DNA from: a bacterium SM23_31
Lineage (GTDB): Bacteria; SM23-31
Assembly: GCA_001304035.1 (NCBI GenBank)
Contig: LJUD01000005.1
Coordinates: forward strand, 1-22,434
Length of the DNA stretch: 22,434 nucleotides
Reading direction: 5' to 3'
Shown here piece after piece: positions 14,662 to 22,434 of this stretch. The position numbers were made by a program, and so were the translations under genes. The number at the start of each line of letters is the position of its first letter. The first letter of the stretch is position 1. The notes below the pieces were generated by a model. It did not search any database. It was given only the letters and a program-made list of their open reading frames with translations, and was not told where the DNA came from.

Positions 14662-14822
14662 TGCTCTTCTCCTAGATTTTTAATTACCAGTTTTTAGTTA
14701 ACTGACGATTTACTATATAAAATCTTGTTTTCTCGTTAATTATTAATATTTTACTTTTATTTTTTACAATCATATAATTTAATCCTAAAAATTCATAAAA
14801 TCAACAATTTATCTGAAAAAAT

Positions 14823-15770
14823 TTATTTCAGCAATGGAGACCACGACGGATGCAAATCTCTGAATGAATTATTCGTCAGCCTTACTAAATTAGAGCCGCC
14901 TAAATTCATTACGTAAATTTCCATATCACCATCCATATTTGAGCAAAAAACTATTTTTGAACCATCGGGAGAAAATGATGGAGAATCGTTAATGGCAGAA
15001 TTATTGGTAATCTGTGTTCGATAAGAACCATCCGCATTCATTATGTAGATTTCTCTGTTTAACCATTCTCCTTTGGTTGAAGAAAAAATTATCGTAGAGC
15101 CATCATACGACCATGAAGGACTATAATCGCTACCATAATCATTTGATAATCTGTTTTGTTTTGAACCATCTACATTCATTAAATATATTTTACCAATACT
15201 CGATTCCCATCCAAGAAATTCTACTGATGCAAATGCTATCTTAGAGCCATCGGGCGACCATGATGGATATAAATAGCCAAAAGAATTGCATGTTAACCTG
15301 ATTTGATTTGAACCATCTGAATTCATTACATAGATTTCAAAATTTCTATCCCTGTTTGATACAAACACGAGCTTAGAGCCATCAGGCGACCATGATGGAC
15401 TAAAATCCCAATCAGAATTATAAGTTAATCTAGTCTGATCGGAGCCGTCTGCATTCATTACATAGATTTCCTGACTCTCGTCTCTATTTGACTCAAAAGC
15501 AATCTTAGAGCCATCAGGTGACCATGAAGGACTAGTATCCCAATCGGTATTATAAGTTAATCTGGTCTGATTGGAGCCGTCCGCATTCATAACATAAATT
15601 TCATAATTACCATCCCTGTTTGATTCAAAAACGATTTTGGTTTTTGTATTGATTAAGTGATCTGCTCCGGATACAGGCTGCCACGGCATTAGCTTAGTGC
15701 AAGAAATATAAGTACAAAAAATTATCCCGCTGAGCAGGGTAACAATTACACAAATTATTATTGATTTCAT
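14823..15770 (-). CDS. TolB-like (PD40) six-bladed beta-propeller lipoprotein
   Basis: A 315-residue exported lipoprotein. The signal peptide runs to Cys24 (YISC lipobox). From residue ~44 the rest is six near-identical ~45-residue repeats of the form I-V-F-x-S-N-R-D-G-x-x-E-I-Y-V-M-N-A-D-G-S-x-x-x-R-L-T, then SPSWSPDGS. The fourth carries a small insertion (EFLGWESSIG) and the sixth ends SWSPLLK. This is the WD40-like/PD40 repeat found in TolB. There is no N-terminal TolB domain, so it is not the Tol-Pal protein itself. Repeats 1 and 2 are almost identical, suggesting recent internal duplication. GGGGG about four to five bases before the ATG may be the ribosome-binding site. Envelope-anchored binding role is likely; the ligand is unknown. 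Confidence 0.85.
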   Translation of the reverse strand: MKSIIICVIVTLLSGIIFCTYISCTKLMPWQPVSGADHLINTKTKIVFESNRDGNYEIYVMNADGSNQTRLTYNTDWDTSPSWSPDGSKIAFESNRDESQEIYVMNADGSDQTRLTYNSDWDFSPSWSPDGSKLVFVSNRDRNFEIYVMNSDGSNQIRLTCNSFGYLYPSWSPDGSKIAFASVEFLGWESSIGKIYLMNVDGSKQNRLSNDYGSDYSPSWSYDGSTIIFSSTKGEWLNREIYIMNADGSYRTQITNNSAINDSPSFSPDGSKIVFCSNMDGDMEIYVMNLGGSNLVRLTNNSFRDLHPSWSPLLK

Positions 15771-16074
15771 AAAACCCCCAATAAAATTTTTATCAATCCC
15801 GCTCGGCGGCGCCAGCAGAGAGCTTGTAATTGTATCCTGATTATAGTTTTTTCGAGACGAGGAGATAATGTGACAAATACTGCAAATTTAATGCCAGAGT
15901 GTTGTTCTTTATTAATTTCCGCTTGAAAATAAATTATTTTTCATTGATGAAGTAAAAATACAGGCTCTTTCCTTGCCGCTAATGTGCATGATTTTTCATT
16001 ACATGTGATCCTGTATTGTCTTTTTATTGCGAAATAATCTCTATAAAAGCGACGGAACAAGATTTATAGTAATG
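15771..16074. other. Intergenic region with one long-range inverted repeat
   Basis: No gene. AATACAGG (15957-15964) pairs with CCTGTATT (16010-16017) around a loop that contains further short complementary pieces. A weak palindrome (cccgctcggcgg) lies near 15798. Neither has a T-run on the relevant strand. Confidence 0.4.
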
Positions 16075-16770
16075 CTAAAACCGGAAAATCAGCTTTAAAA
16101 AATGGGAGTGATTTTCAGGGTCCGGGCAGGTAATAAACCGCAAATTCCAGGAGTGATCCTGTTTACGGGCACCGGTCAAACCGTCACTTTTTTGATTGTA
16201 CCGCTGTGCTTTTATTGCGGCGTGAATTCCGCTGATTACATGATTAAGAAAAATCCCGGCATAAAAATACAGTGTACGATTCCGGATTTTATCGGCATCG
16301 ACGCGGCGCTGATGAAATTTATGCCGGTGCGAGGGAGATTCCCAAACCCATACATTTTCCGGTGTTTCGGGAATAACATTATCGAAATTGCGGTTTATTC
16401 TCATTCTTTCGTTGTATATATATATTGAATTGTACCCGGAGATTGTCACGTAAAAGTCTTTATCCTTCCCTGCCGGATTTATTCCCGCATGAGTAACCGC
16501 AAACGTGCGGTAGTCTTCTTCAAGCCAGCCGGAATATTTTTCATGTCCTACCGCCAAACCGAACAAGACCGCTTCGGCGCCGATCATGTAGCGTGCATTT
16601 CCGACATTTTCGACATACCGCTGACCCAAACCCGGAACAAAAAGGGAATAAAAAAAGGCTTTCGCCGATGATCTTTGATTCTCCTGCGCACCCGCTGATT
16701 GCGAAATGCTTATTATTCCAAGAGCGAATGTCAGGGCGAAAATCCCGCATTTTAAGATATATTTTTTCAT
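16075..16770 (-). CDS. DUF5683-like exported membrane protein (second of pair)
   Basis: The frame is open to 16800, but ATG 16770 is the better start. It begins the signal peptide MKKYILKCGIFALTFALGII and lies four bases after the stop of the upstream gene (231 residues). Residues ~35-70 read KAFFYSLFVPGLGQRYVENV then GNARYMIGAEAVLFGLAVG. The serine/proline-glycine-x-GQ loop followed by a hydrophobic helix is the DUF5683 pattern. A second hydrophobic helix (LYFYAGIFLNHVISGIHAAI) lies near ~165-185. It resembles its upstream neighbour in layout, implying duplication. Function unknown. Weak ribosome-binding site and close spacing imply translational coupling. Confidence 0.7.
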   Translation of the reverse strand: MKKYILKCGIFALTFALGIISISQSAGAQENQRSSAKAFFYSLFVPGLGQRYVENVGNARYMIGAEAVLFGLAVGHEKYSGWLEEDYRTFAVTHAGINPAGKDKDFYVTISGYNSIYIYNERMRINRNFDNVIPETPENVWVWESPSHRHKFHQRRVDADKIRNRTLYFYAGIFLNHVISGIHAAIKAQRYNQKSDGLTGARKQDHSWNLRFITCPDPENHSHFLKLIFRF

Positions 16771-16774
16771 AGTA

Positions 16775-17545
16775 CTACCAGAAATATCTGAGAAACGCAA
16801 CGGGCATTAACCGATGCTCCGAAGGTGAAAGTGTCCATCTTACATGAGCAGAAAAGTTCGATGACTTTCGTTTTACGGAATAAGCCGCTTCCGCAGCGCT
16901 CAATACCCTGTTTAAAATCATTAACTGTGCAAACCGGCTTGCACGGTCGAATTTTTTATTGCTGTCGTGCTGCATGTCCATGTAGTATAACCTCATTGTC
17001 GATGGTTCCGGAAAACCATCCGAGTCGGGCCAACCCGCTAAAAACTGGTCGTATTTGCCTATCATTTCGTAGTATTGCTGTGTTTTGGTATCCGGCAGGG
17101 TGTGAGAATAGTTCCATTCAGTCAGTGCTTCTTTCCATATTAAATAATCCTCTTTACTCCAGTAATCATCCGCATAGGCGCGGAATTCTTTTTCCTTATC
17201 CTCGCCCAGTCCTTTATAATGGTAATGACCCGCCCAAAAAGATACTTCGAGGGTAAAAAATGCCAAAGCCTTGATTTTGCTGCCGGCATACCACTGCCCT
17301 GCGCCCGGAATCAAGCCGGACAATATTGCAGCCTTAAGCGGCGATTTCCCTGGTGTTTCATCCTGATAAGCCGGGTCGCTTAGAACAAGGTTTTTACCGG
17401 AGACGAACATTTGATATGACATCCAATTCTTTGATTCCAAAATGTACATTCGTTGTAATTGGGGGTTCTTGCTCGGAATGGGAATTTGGGCAAACAACAT
17501 GCCCGGCAATATAAAAATAAATGCAAAAACAATTGTATTTCTCAT
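16775..17545 (-). CDS. DUF5683-like exported membrane protein (first of pair)
   Basis: The open frame reaches 17596, but ATG 17545 follows TTGGAGAATAT and starts the signal peptide MRNTIVFAFIFILPGMLFA. That start gives 256 residues. Residues ~70-105 contain the family block SPLKAAILSGLIPGAGQWYA then GSKIKALAFFTLEVSFWAG, with the PGAGQ-W-Y loop and two hydrophobic helices. A central polar region follows (FRAYADDYWSKEDYLIWKEA), and near the end a helix with FAQLMILNRVLSAAEAAYSV. Its 3' end is four bases from the next gene's ATG, so the two form an operon. A role in the envelope is likely; no reaction can be assigned. Confidence 0.75.
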   Translation of the reverse strand: MRNTIVFAFIFILPGMLFAQIPIPSKNPQLQRMYILESKNWMSYQMFVSGKNLVLSDPAYQDETPGKSPLKAAILSGLIPGAGQWYAGSKIKALAFFTLEVSFWAGHYHYKGLGEDKEKEFRAYADDYWSKEDYLIWKEALTEWNYSHTLPDTKTQQYYEMIGKYDQFLAGWPDSDGFPEPSTMRLYYMDMQHDSNKKFDRASRFAQLMILNRVLSAAEAAYSVKRKSSNFSAHVRWTLSPSEHRLMPVAFLRYFW

Positions 17546-17589
17546 ATATTCTCCAATAATAAAAATATGTTCATTTTCGGCGTTATAAA

Positions 17590-17614
17590 TGAACACGCCT
17601 CGGCGTGTTCCTAC
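17590..17614. repeat. GAACACGCC palindrome, left copy flanking propeller gene 4
   Basis: GAACACGCC-tc-GGCGTGTTC followed by CTAC. A 25-bp near-identical copy in the same orientation is at 19008-19032, so the two bracket the gene at 17830-18981. Confidence 0.9.
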
Positions 17615-17756
17615 GGTATATGACAGATTATTTTATAATATTGGCCGACATTTAATCACAAAAAAAGACCATTTTATTTTATGAAACCACTGCATCTATT
17701 CTACTAAACAAGATTGAAACTTCTATAATCATAAAATCAAAGTAATATTATTAGCA

Positions 17757-17778
17757 GCATAGACATTCGTGTCTGTGC
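17757..17778. repeat. Hairpin AGACA-TTCG-TGTCT
   Basis: A nine-pair stem with one T-G wobble and a TTCG loop. It is about 50 bp downstream of propeller gene 4 on its strand and belongs to the GACA/TGTC palindrome family also seen at 10130, 10205 and 13257. Confidence 0.65.
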
Positions 17779-17829
17779 ATCAATTTTTAGACTTTATTGC
17801 ACAATTATGCAATGTTCTATTACTTTCCC

Positions 17830-18981
17830 CTACCTCTCAACAATCCTGTATTCCGACACCGCAACCCGGTCGGTGTCGACGATAAAGAGCCTGTCGCCGA
17901 AGATGCGTATCAAAAACATATCCTCAGGCAGAGGCACCGATCCGAGCAGCACGCCGTCGCTGTCGAATAGTTCAAACTGAGCTATGTCTTTTCTCACATA
18001 CATCCGGTCACCAATAATCCATACATCAACCCATTCTTCCGGCTGCTCGGTAACCGTAACGACCCAGATGCGGTTTTCGGAATCGACCGACATACCGGCT
18101 GAAATCGAATTCGAGTACACATCGACATACCAATCGTGTTTGTATCCCGTTTCTTCGAAATTCAGCGGACGGTCGAACACACAGATGAGAGTCCCATCCG
18201 GACTGCGCTTTTCGATTTTGTTATCATACCGATATGCGACATACATATCGCCGCCGGGAGCGATCTCGATAAAAGCATCCCCCGAAAAGCATAATGATAT
18301 CCCTTCTAATTTTATGTCCATTGTTCCGAATTTTCCGGTGACGGCTCCCTCTAAATTAAAGATGTGATACAGGGAATAAACGCCTACTTCAGAGTATTCC
18401 TTATATTCTTTCTGACCACCTATTCCATGTATGAATCCGCCCATAACCATTGTTTCCGAATTAATAAGCCGGCACCGCGGTACAACATTTGTTATGATTG
18501 AATTGCCAATATTAAACCGCCGGATTTCAATCCCTGACCCATCCAGTATAATAAAGCTGTACCTGGTATCTCCGACGTAGAGGCGGTCATTTTCATCTAT
18601 GTTTAAATTTACGGGTCTCCTGAACTCAGCCGGTCCATTACCTCTTCTGCCGATTGTTGCCATATAACGCCCCTGCGCATCAAACTTTTGAATCCTGCAG
18701 TCGCCGCTGTCGAGAATATAAATATTGCCTTTTTGGTCGCGGACGACATCCCAGATTTCAAACATAATGTAATTATCATCGACTGCATCCATCGAGCCGA
18801 TTTTCTGAACAAACTCGAGTGCCACTTTCGGATTCTGCCCCCACTGCGGAGCATGATTATGGATATACCTCACACCTTCAATGATTTCCTCAGTATACAT
18901 GCCTTCTGCCGGTTCCTCTTTTTCACAGGAAGGCATAATAACGCATGCCGACAGCAACAATGTTAAAGCGCACTTTTTCAT
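17830..18981 (-). CDS. 6-bladed beta-propeller lipoprotein (gene 4)
   Basis: A 383-residue exported lipoprotein. The N-terminus MKKCALTLLLSACVIMPSC offers two possible lipid Cys (13 in LSAC, 19 in MPSC). The pre-propeller segment is EGVRYIHNHAPQWGQNPKVA. Blades: VVRDQKGNIYILDSGDCRIQ, GRRGNGPAEF, NIDENDRLYVGDTRY, then APGGDMYVAYRYDNKIEKRS and FDRPLNFEETGYKHDW. The last blade is LLGSVPLPEDMFLIRIFGDR ending VAVSEYRIVER. It is far closer to the broken gene at 368-1522 than to genes 2 or 3, but lies in inverted orientation about 16 kb away and is visibly less AT-rich. The ribosome-binding site is weak. Ligand unknown. Confidence 0.87.
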   Translation of the reverse strand: MKKCALTLLLSACVIMPSCEKEEPAEGMYTEEIIEGVRYIHNHAPQWGQNPKVALEFVQKIGSMDAVDDNYIMFEIWDVVRDQKGNIYILDSGDCRIQKFDAQGRYMATIGRRGNGPAEFRRPVNLNIDENDRLYVGDTRYSFIILDGSGIEIRRFNIGNSIITNVVPRCRLINSETMVMGGFIHGIGGQKEYKEYSEVGVYSLYHIFNLEGAVTGKFGTMDIKLEGISLCFSGDAFIEIAPGGDMYVAYRYDNKIEKRSPDGTLICVFDRPLNFEETGYKHDWYVDVYSNSISAGMSVDSENRIWVVTVTEQPEEWVDVWIIGDRMYVRKDIAQFELFDSDGVLLGSVPLPEDMFLIRIFGDRLFIVDTDRVAVSEYRIVER

Positions 18982-19007
18982 GGTGGTCTTTTCCGTAAAT
19001 AATTATT

Positions 19008-19032
19008 TGAACACGCCGCGGCGTGTTCCTAC
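19008..19032. repeat. GAACACGCC palindrome, right copy flanking propeller gene 4
   Basis: GAACACGCC directly joined through GC to GGCGTGTTC, a perfect 20-bp palindrome (19009-19028), followed by CTAC as in the left copy. Confidence 0.9.
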
Positions 19033-19075
19033 AATTGAATAAATGAGTTCACTCTAAAAAGGATTTAAACTGGGA

Positions 19076-19097
19076 TGTCATGGACCATTCCATGACA
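19076..19097. repeat. TGTCATGG / CCATGACA hairpin
   Basis: Eight-pair perfect stem with six-base loop accatt. It is an inverted relative of 19120-19143, from which it differs by a paired T-A to C-G exchange. Confidence 0.85.
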
Positions 19098-19119
19098 CAA
19101 TTACTACAAAATAGCCTTA

Positions 19120-19143
19120 AAGTCACGGATTGGTCCGTGACTT
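19120..19143. repeat. AAGTCACGG / CCGTGACTT hairpin
   Basis: Nine-pair perfect stem with loop attggt. On the opposite strand it reads GTCACGGACCAATCCGTGAC, matching the neighbouring hairpin except for a compensated stem pair and one loop base. Confidence 0.85.
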
Positions 19144-19337
19144 CCAGGACTGTAATTTTCTTAATTGACCTTTTTAGAGCAGATTCATAAATAGTTGAAA
19201 AATTAATTTTGTAAAACCCTATTAAAAAAAGAAATATTTCGTACATTAACAATTAACCTAAGTTATTAATGAATTTACAAAAAGCAAGCAATATATTCAT
19301 GTAAAATCTGATCTTTAAATAAATAAAAACAATTCAT

Positions 19338-19388
19338 TATCCCGCTTGGCGGGATTATTTTTTACGTTTTTCGCCCCGAGTATTCGGG
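19338..19388. repeat. Two hairpins just downstream of the peptidase-barrel gene
   Basis: ATCCCGC-ttg-GCGGGAT (19338-19354) and CCCCGA-gtat-TCGGGG (19373-19388) lie 15-66 bases after the stop of the 19404-22394 gene. The T-runs lie on the + strand side, so termination of the - strand gene is uncertain. They may be 3'-end protecting structures. Confidence 0.55.
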
Positions 19389-19403
19389 GAGAGAGAATTA
19401 TCA

Positions 19404-22394
19404 TTAAAAATCGTAACCAAACAGCACGGTCAGGAAAAATTTCCAGTTTTTTCCTTCTTTTCTGTTTGCAACGGCGAACCGGTCAAAACCGTAAGCGATA
19501 TTGAATCCGATTTTGGTCGGATAACTGTAAAAAGAGAACATATCGAGCCGCAAACCGATGTCAACACCCTTTTTAATATCGGGTGATTTTTCACTCCATG
19601 CATCACCGATTTGATAGCCGACAGAGGCATAAAGCTTATCAAAATACCATGGACCCAATTGAATACCAATATCCTTCAGCACCGGAAAACGGTATGTTAC
19701 CGACCCAACTGCCATTTTCCTGCCTTCAAGACTGTAAAACGAATAGCCTTTCAAACCGGTCAATCCTCCTGCAAAAAAATAGAGAAAATCATCCACAGGC
19801 TTGCTGATGTATCCGCCCTGAAAGCGTACTGTCAATGCGCTGCGGTCAAGAATAAAGGGAAGCCCGACATATTCCCGCCAATCCAGCGTTATCTTATGAT
19901 ACGCATATTTTTTATAAACTTCCTGCAAGAATCCTGCCTGAGCGATAACAAAGTCCTCGAATATTTTATCTCTATTACGCCAGTAATTAAAAATGATCTC
20001 CCTGCCATACGAGGGATTTATTTCCTGGTCCATACGGGGCAAAATGCCGGTATAGCGCCACTCGACATTAAAATCAAACGCTTTGAAATAGTCGTACCCC
20101 AGAGGCTTAATCACCCCGGAATAATCCGGAATAATTGGTTTTACATTTGCCGATTGCCGTCCGTAAAGAGCTTTGACCTGAATCTCCTGCGATTTTGAAA
20201 TCCGCCGCCGTGCCCCAAGGTCTACCTCCCAGTATCCCAGTACGACTTCATCGGTTCTTCCTAACTGTGTTTCGCTCGGAGAAGTATAAATTTTTATGTG
20301 CCGGGTTAGATTATACAACTCCAGAAAAAGAGTCTCCCGCAATTCTTTAAATTCAAAAAGCGCAAAAAGGTCGCGATCAAGGTCTTTATTTACTGCCGCA
20401 CCCATAAACAGGGAATACTTATCGAGCACATCGCCTGTAAAGCTGTAAAAACCCAGCTTGGGTATGCCGTAATCAACCATAATCCGCGGGAAAAAAGACG
20501 TTTTTTGGAAATGGAATGTATACGGCTTTGACGGAAAATCGGGAATTTCGCCGTCATCGTACCGTACACCTGGTATTCCATCCGATATTCCCGGCTCATA
20601 AGTCATATAAACCGGATCTACATATTGCATTTCTCCCAATAACACAAGTTTGTACCCGTCTTTCGTATAGAGAGAATATATAAGCTGTCCCTTATCATTC
20701 ACAGACGGCATGAACGCACCGCCGAGAACGTTGGTTACAGGTTTGATTTCTCCGGTGGTCAGGTTATATTCATAAATATTGTATATTCCGGTTTTATCCG
20801 AACTGAAATAGATTTTTGCGCCGTCGTGTGAAAAGACGGGACTTCTTTCATCTTCTTTTCCCTTGAGTAGATACCGGAACTGCGAACCGTCGGCATTAAT
20901 AATCGCGATATCCCTTCCGAAATGAGAAGACACAGAGAATACTATACGGCTGCCGTCCGTGGAAACAGTCGACGCAAAAATGTCTTCCCCATCGTTAAAT
21001 TCTTTGAGAACGCTCACCGTACCCGAAGCAATATCCAGCGTATTAAGCGTGCAAATGCCGTCGGTACTTGACACAAAGTAAATAGTCTTGCCGTCGGGCG
21101 AAAATGAGGGATACCGCGCCCGCATACTCTTGGTAATCTTCCGTTCCTTATCCGTTACAATGTCATACACATACAGATCATGATAATTTGAACCGTAATT
21201 ATTTTTGGTCAATTTTGCATAAACAATCATTTCTCCTGTGGGGTCCCACACCGGCGGAGAAACCACTCCTTTCTTTAACTGTTTCCTTTCAGACATGCCG
21301 GGGACTTCGATATACAATCCCGTATTAGAGAGATAATCACTTTTGTTATTGGACAGATACGCAACCGATTCACCATCAGGAGACCATTTCGGGAAGATAT
21401 TTGCCGTTCCGTTCGTGCGAAGTATCTCCCCTTGCATGAGATTTTTCCTTATATTGTCCGAGTTAATAAGATACTGTTTTTCAAGTTCATCCTTCCATTT
21501 TGCATAGACATTTTTTGCACTTTGACCTGTCGAATTTTCCATTGCGTGTTCGATCGTTAATGAAGCGGGAGAAGACATGGCTCGCGAGATTTCTTCCAAT
21601 ATTTCACTGCCGTACTGCTGCGCCAGAAATCCTACGAACGAATATCCCTGGTTATATACGGATTCATTCCCGATGCTTGATTTACCGAAAACTCCCATTT
21701 CTGTTAATGAATAAATCTCACCATTCAAAGCGCGCACTCTGAGGATCATATCTCTATGCGAATCCCAGGCATCATATCCCTGTTTCATTGTGTGATACTG
21801 CGCCACGCCCTCTGCAAACCAGCCGGGAATGACCGTGCCCGAAAATGGATATGAAATTATACGGTTCGGAAAACCGTACAGCACGTCAGGGCGCTTTTCG
21901 TCCTCATATTCGATATTTTGAATATATACGGCGGGAAATCGGCGGGGCATTTTTCGCGCAGTCTGCATTTGAATCATGTGGGTAAACTCATGCGTGACAA
22001 CATTTCGCAGCCAATTGCTGGTTCCGCGCAGCAGAAAATCGAGCGAAAGAGCCCAAATTTCCACTTTATTATCATAATAATATGCCGCACCGTTAGAATA
22101 ATCGTCGTGGTCCCGAACAATAATGTCAATCTTAGAATCCGGTTCAAAATTGTATGCTTGTGTTACCGGTTCATAAACCTCTTCGGCAATTTTCGCAATA
22201 ATACGCGGTGTCCGGTATTCTCCGCTGTGAAAATGTACATTAAAATGCTCTGTTTCAATTGTCTCCCATTTAAGTTCGGGGTGGTTATAAGTTTCAAATT
22301 GTGCATATACTCCTGCCGGAAGTATAAATGCAGACATTTCAAAAAACAAAATACTTAAAAAAGCAAAAAGATATTTATTAAGAAGCAATTTCAT
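19404..22394 (-). CDS. Exported HEXXH peptidase-like / TolB propeller / outer-membrane barrel fusion protein
   Basis: A 996-residue protein with three parts. (1) After a signal peptide (cleavage near residue 32, VYA-Q) comes a peptidase-MA-like domain, ~40-300. It has the zinc motif HEFTH (H135, E136, H139) and GWFAEGVAQY, whose Glu195 fits the third ligand of gluzincin peptidases. (2) TolB/PD40 repeats lie at ~325-600: FPKWSPDGESVAYLSNN, YPSFSPDGKTIYFVSS, SPVFSHDGAKIYFSSD. (3) A C-terminal beta-barrel (~650-996) has GGLTGLKGYSFYSLEGRKMA and ends in FFLTVLFGYDF, resembling Omp85/surface-antigen barrels with their terminal aromatic. It is therefore probably an outer-membrane-anchored protein with periplasmic or surface peptidase and propeller domains. 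The active site looks complete. The partner or substrate is unknown. No strong ribosome-binding site was seen before ATG 22394. Confidence 0.85.
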   Translation of the reverse strand: MKLLLNKYLFAFLSILFFEMSAFILPAGVYAQFETYNHPELKWETIETEHFNVHFHSGEYRTPRIIAKIAEEVYEPVTQAYNFEPDSKIDIIVRDHDDYSNGAAYYYDNKVEIWALSLDFLLRGTSNWLRNVVTHEFTHMIQMQTARKMPRRFPAVYIQNIEYEDEKRPDVLYGFPNRIISYPFSGTVIPGWFAEGVAQYHTMKQGYDAWDSHRDMILRVRALNGEIYSLTEMGVFGKSSIGNESVYNQGYSFVGFLAQQYGSEILEEISRAMSSPASLTIEHAMENSTGQSAKNVYAKWKDELEKQYLINSDNIRKNLMQGEILRTNGTANIFPKWSPDGESVAYLSNNKSDYLSNTGLYIEVPGMSERKQLKKGVVSPPVWDPTGEMIVYAKLTKNNYGSNYHDLYVYDIVTDKERKITKSMRARYPSFSPDGKTIYFVSSTDGICTLNTLDIASGTVSVLKEFNDGEDIFASTVSTDGSRIVFSVSSHFGRDIAIINADGSQFRYLLKGKEDERSPVFSHDGAKIYFSSDKTGIYNIYEYNLTTGEIKPVTNVLGGAFMPSVNDKGQLIYSLYTKDGYKLVLLGEMQYVDPVYMTYEPGISDGIPGVRYDDGEIPDFPSKPYTFHFQKTSFFPRIMVDYGIPKLGFYSFTGDVLDKYSLFMGAAVNKDLDRDLFALFEFKELRETLFLELYNLTRHIKIYTSPSETQLGRTDEVVLGYWEVDLGARRRISKSQEIQVKALYGRQSANVKPIIPDYSGVIKPLGYDYFKAFDFNVEWRYTGILPRMDQEINPSYGREIIFNYWRNRDKIFEDFVIAQAGFLQEVYKKYAYHKITLDWREYVGLPFILDRSALTVRFQGGYISKPVDDFLYFFAGGLTGLKGYSFYSLEGRKMAVGSVTYRFPVLKDIGIQLGPWYFDKLYASVGYQIGDAWSEKSPDIKKGVDIGLRLDMFSFYSYPTKIGFNIAYGFDRFAVANRKEGKNWKFFLTVLFGYDF

Positions 22395-22434
22395 AATGTG
22401 AATTCAGTATTTCAAAAATATAACCGCAGAGAAC

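Larger units (their letters stand above)
18982..19403. other. Palindrome-rich intergenic region
   Basis: This 422-bp gap holds five separate palindromes: 19009-19028, 19076-19097, 19120-19143, 19338-19354 and 19373-19388. A - strand frame at 19049-19252 overlaps two of them and has no family features, so no gene is called. Confidence 0.75.

Noticed and set aside
16771..16800. Upstream extension of the second DUF5683 gene to an earlier ATG
   Set aside because: It would overlap the previous gene and put ten polar residues before an evident signal peptide. The ATG at 16770 fits better.
19049..19252. 67-codon - strand frame in the palindrome-rich gap
   Set aside because: It includes both GTCAYGG hairpins and shows no signal, domain or ribosome-binding site.
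19611..20198. 195-codon + strand frame opposite the barrel part of the large fusion protein
   Set aside because: It is antisense to a convincing long gene; composition and lack of motifs mark it as a shadow frame.

Overview
The window reads as chromosome from a Gram-negative, moderately AT-rich bacterium. It encodes outer-membrane beta-barrels, many exported lipoproteins, 6-bladed beta-propeller (NHL/TolB-like) proteins, DUF5683-type proteins and a metalloprotease-TolB-barrel fusion. That mix suggests the wider Fibrobacteres-Chlorobi-Bacteroidetes region or a neighbouring candidate phylum. This is inferred from gene content only; there is no rRNA or other phylogenetic marker here.

Left part (1-4551, + strand): the 3' end of a formylglycine-generating-enzyme-like (SUMF1) gene, then three tandem 6-bladed beta-propeller lipoprotein genes. 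The first is interrupted by a single in-frame TAA. The second and third sit behind near-identical ~340-bp leaders and signal-peptide codons (a ~397-bp direct repeat spaced 1521 bp), although their mature proteins differ strongly. The convergent gap 4552-4916 carries a terminator-like hairpin and three 30-bp repeats.

Middle (4917-11992, - strand): a YbhGFSR-type drug/solute export locus. Read from the right it comprises a TetR regulator with a 32-bp palindromic operator over its -10 box, a HlyD-like lipoprotein adaptor, ABC ATPase B, ABC ATPase A and two ABC-2 permeases. The two ATPases carry complementary defects (H-loop His to Pro in one, LSVGW signature in the other), as expected for an asymmetric heterodimer with one degenerate ATP site. 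The two ATPase genes are separated by a 404-bp unit made of a GIY-YIG nuclease gene bounded by perfect 27-bp inverted repeats, each of which folds as a hairpin. A 19-bp tandem array abuts one end. This looks like a small mobile or self-propagating cassette and is the most unusual thing in the window.

Right part (12329-22394, - strand): a small beta-barrel protein, an alginate-export-like porin, a six-repeat TolB-like lipoprotein, two coupled DUF5683-like proteins, a fourth beta-propeller lipoprotein (closest to the broken first one, in inverted orientation) and a 996-residue HEXXH peptidase / TolB propeller / outer-membrane barrel protein.

Intergenic spaces throughout are rich in short perfect palindromes of several families. 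Some occur as related pairs with compensatory base changes. No tRNA, rRNA, CRISPR array or canonical insertion sequence was recognised.
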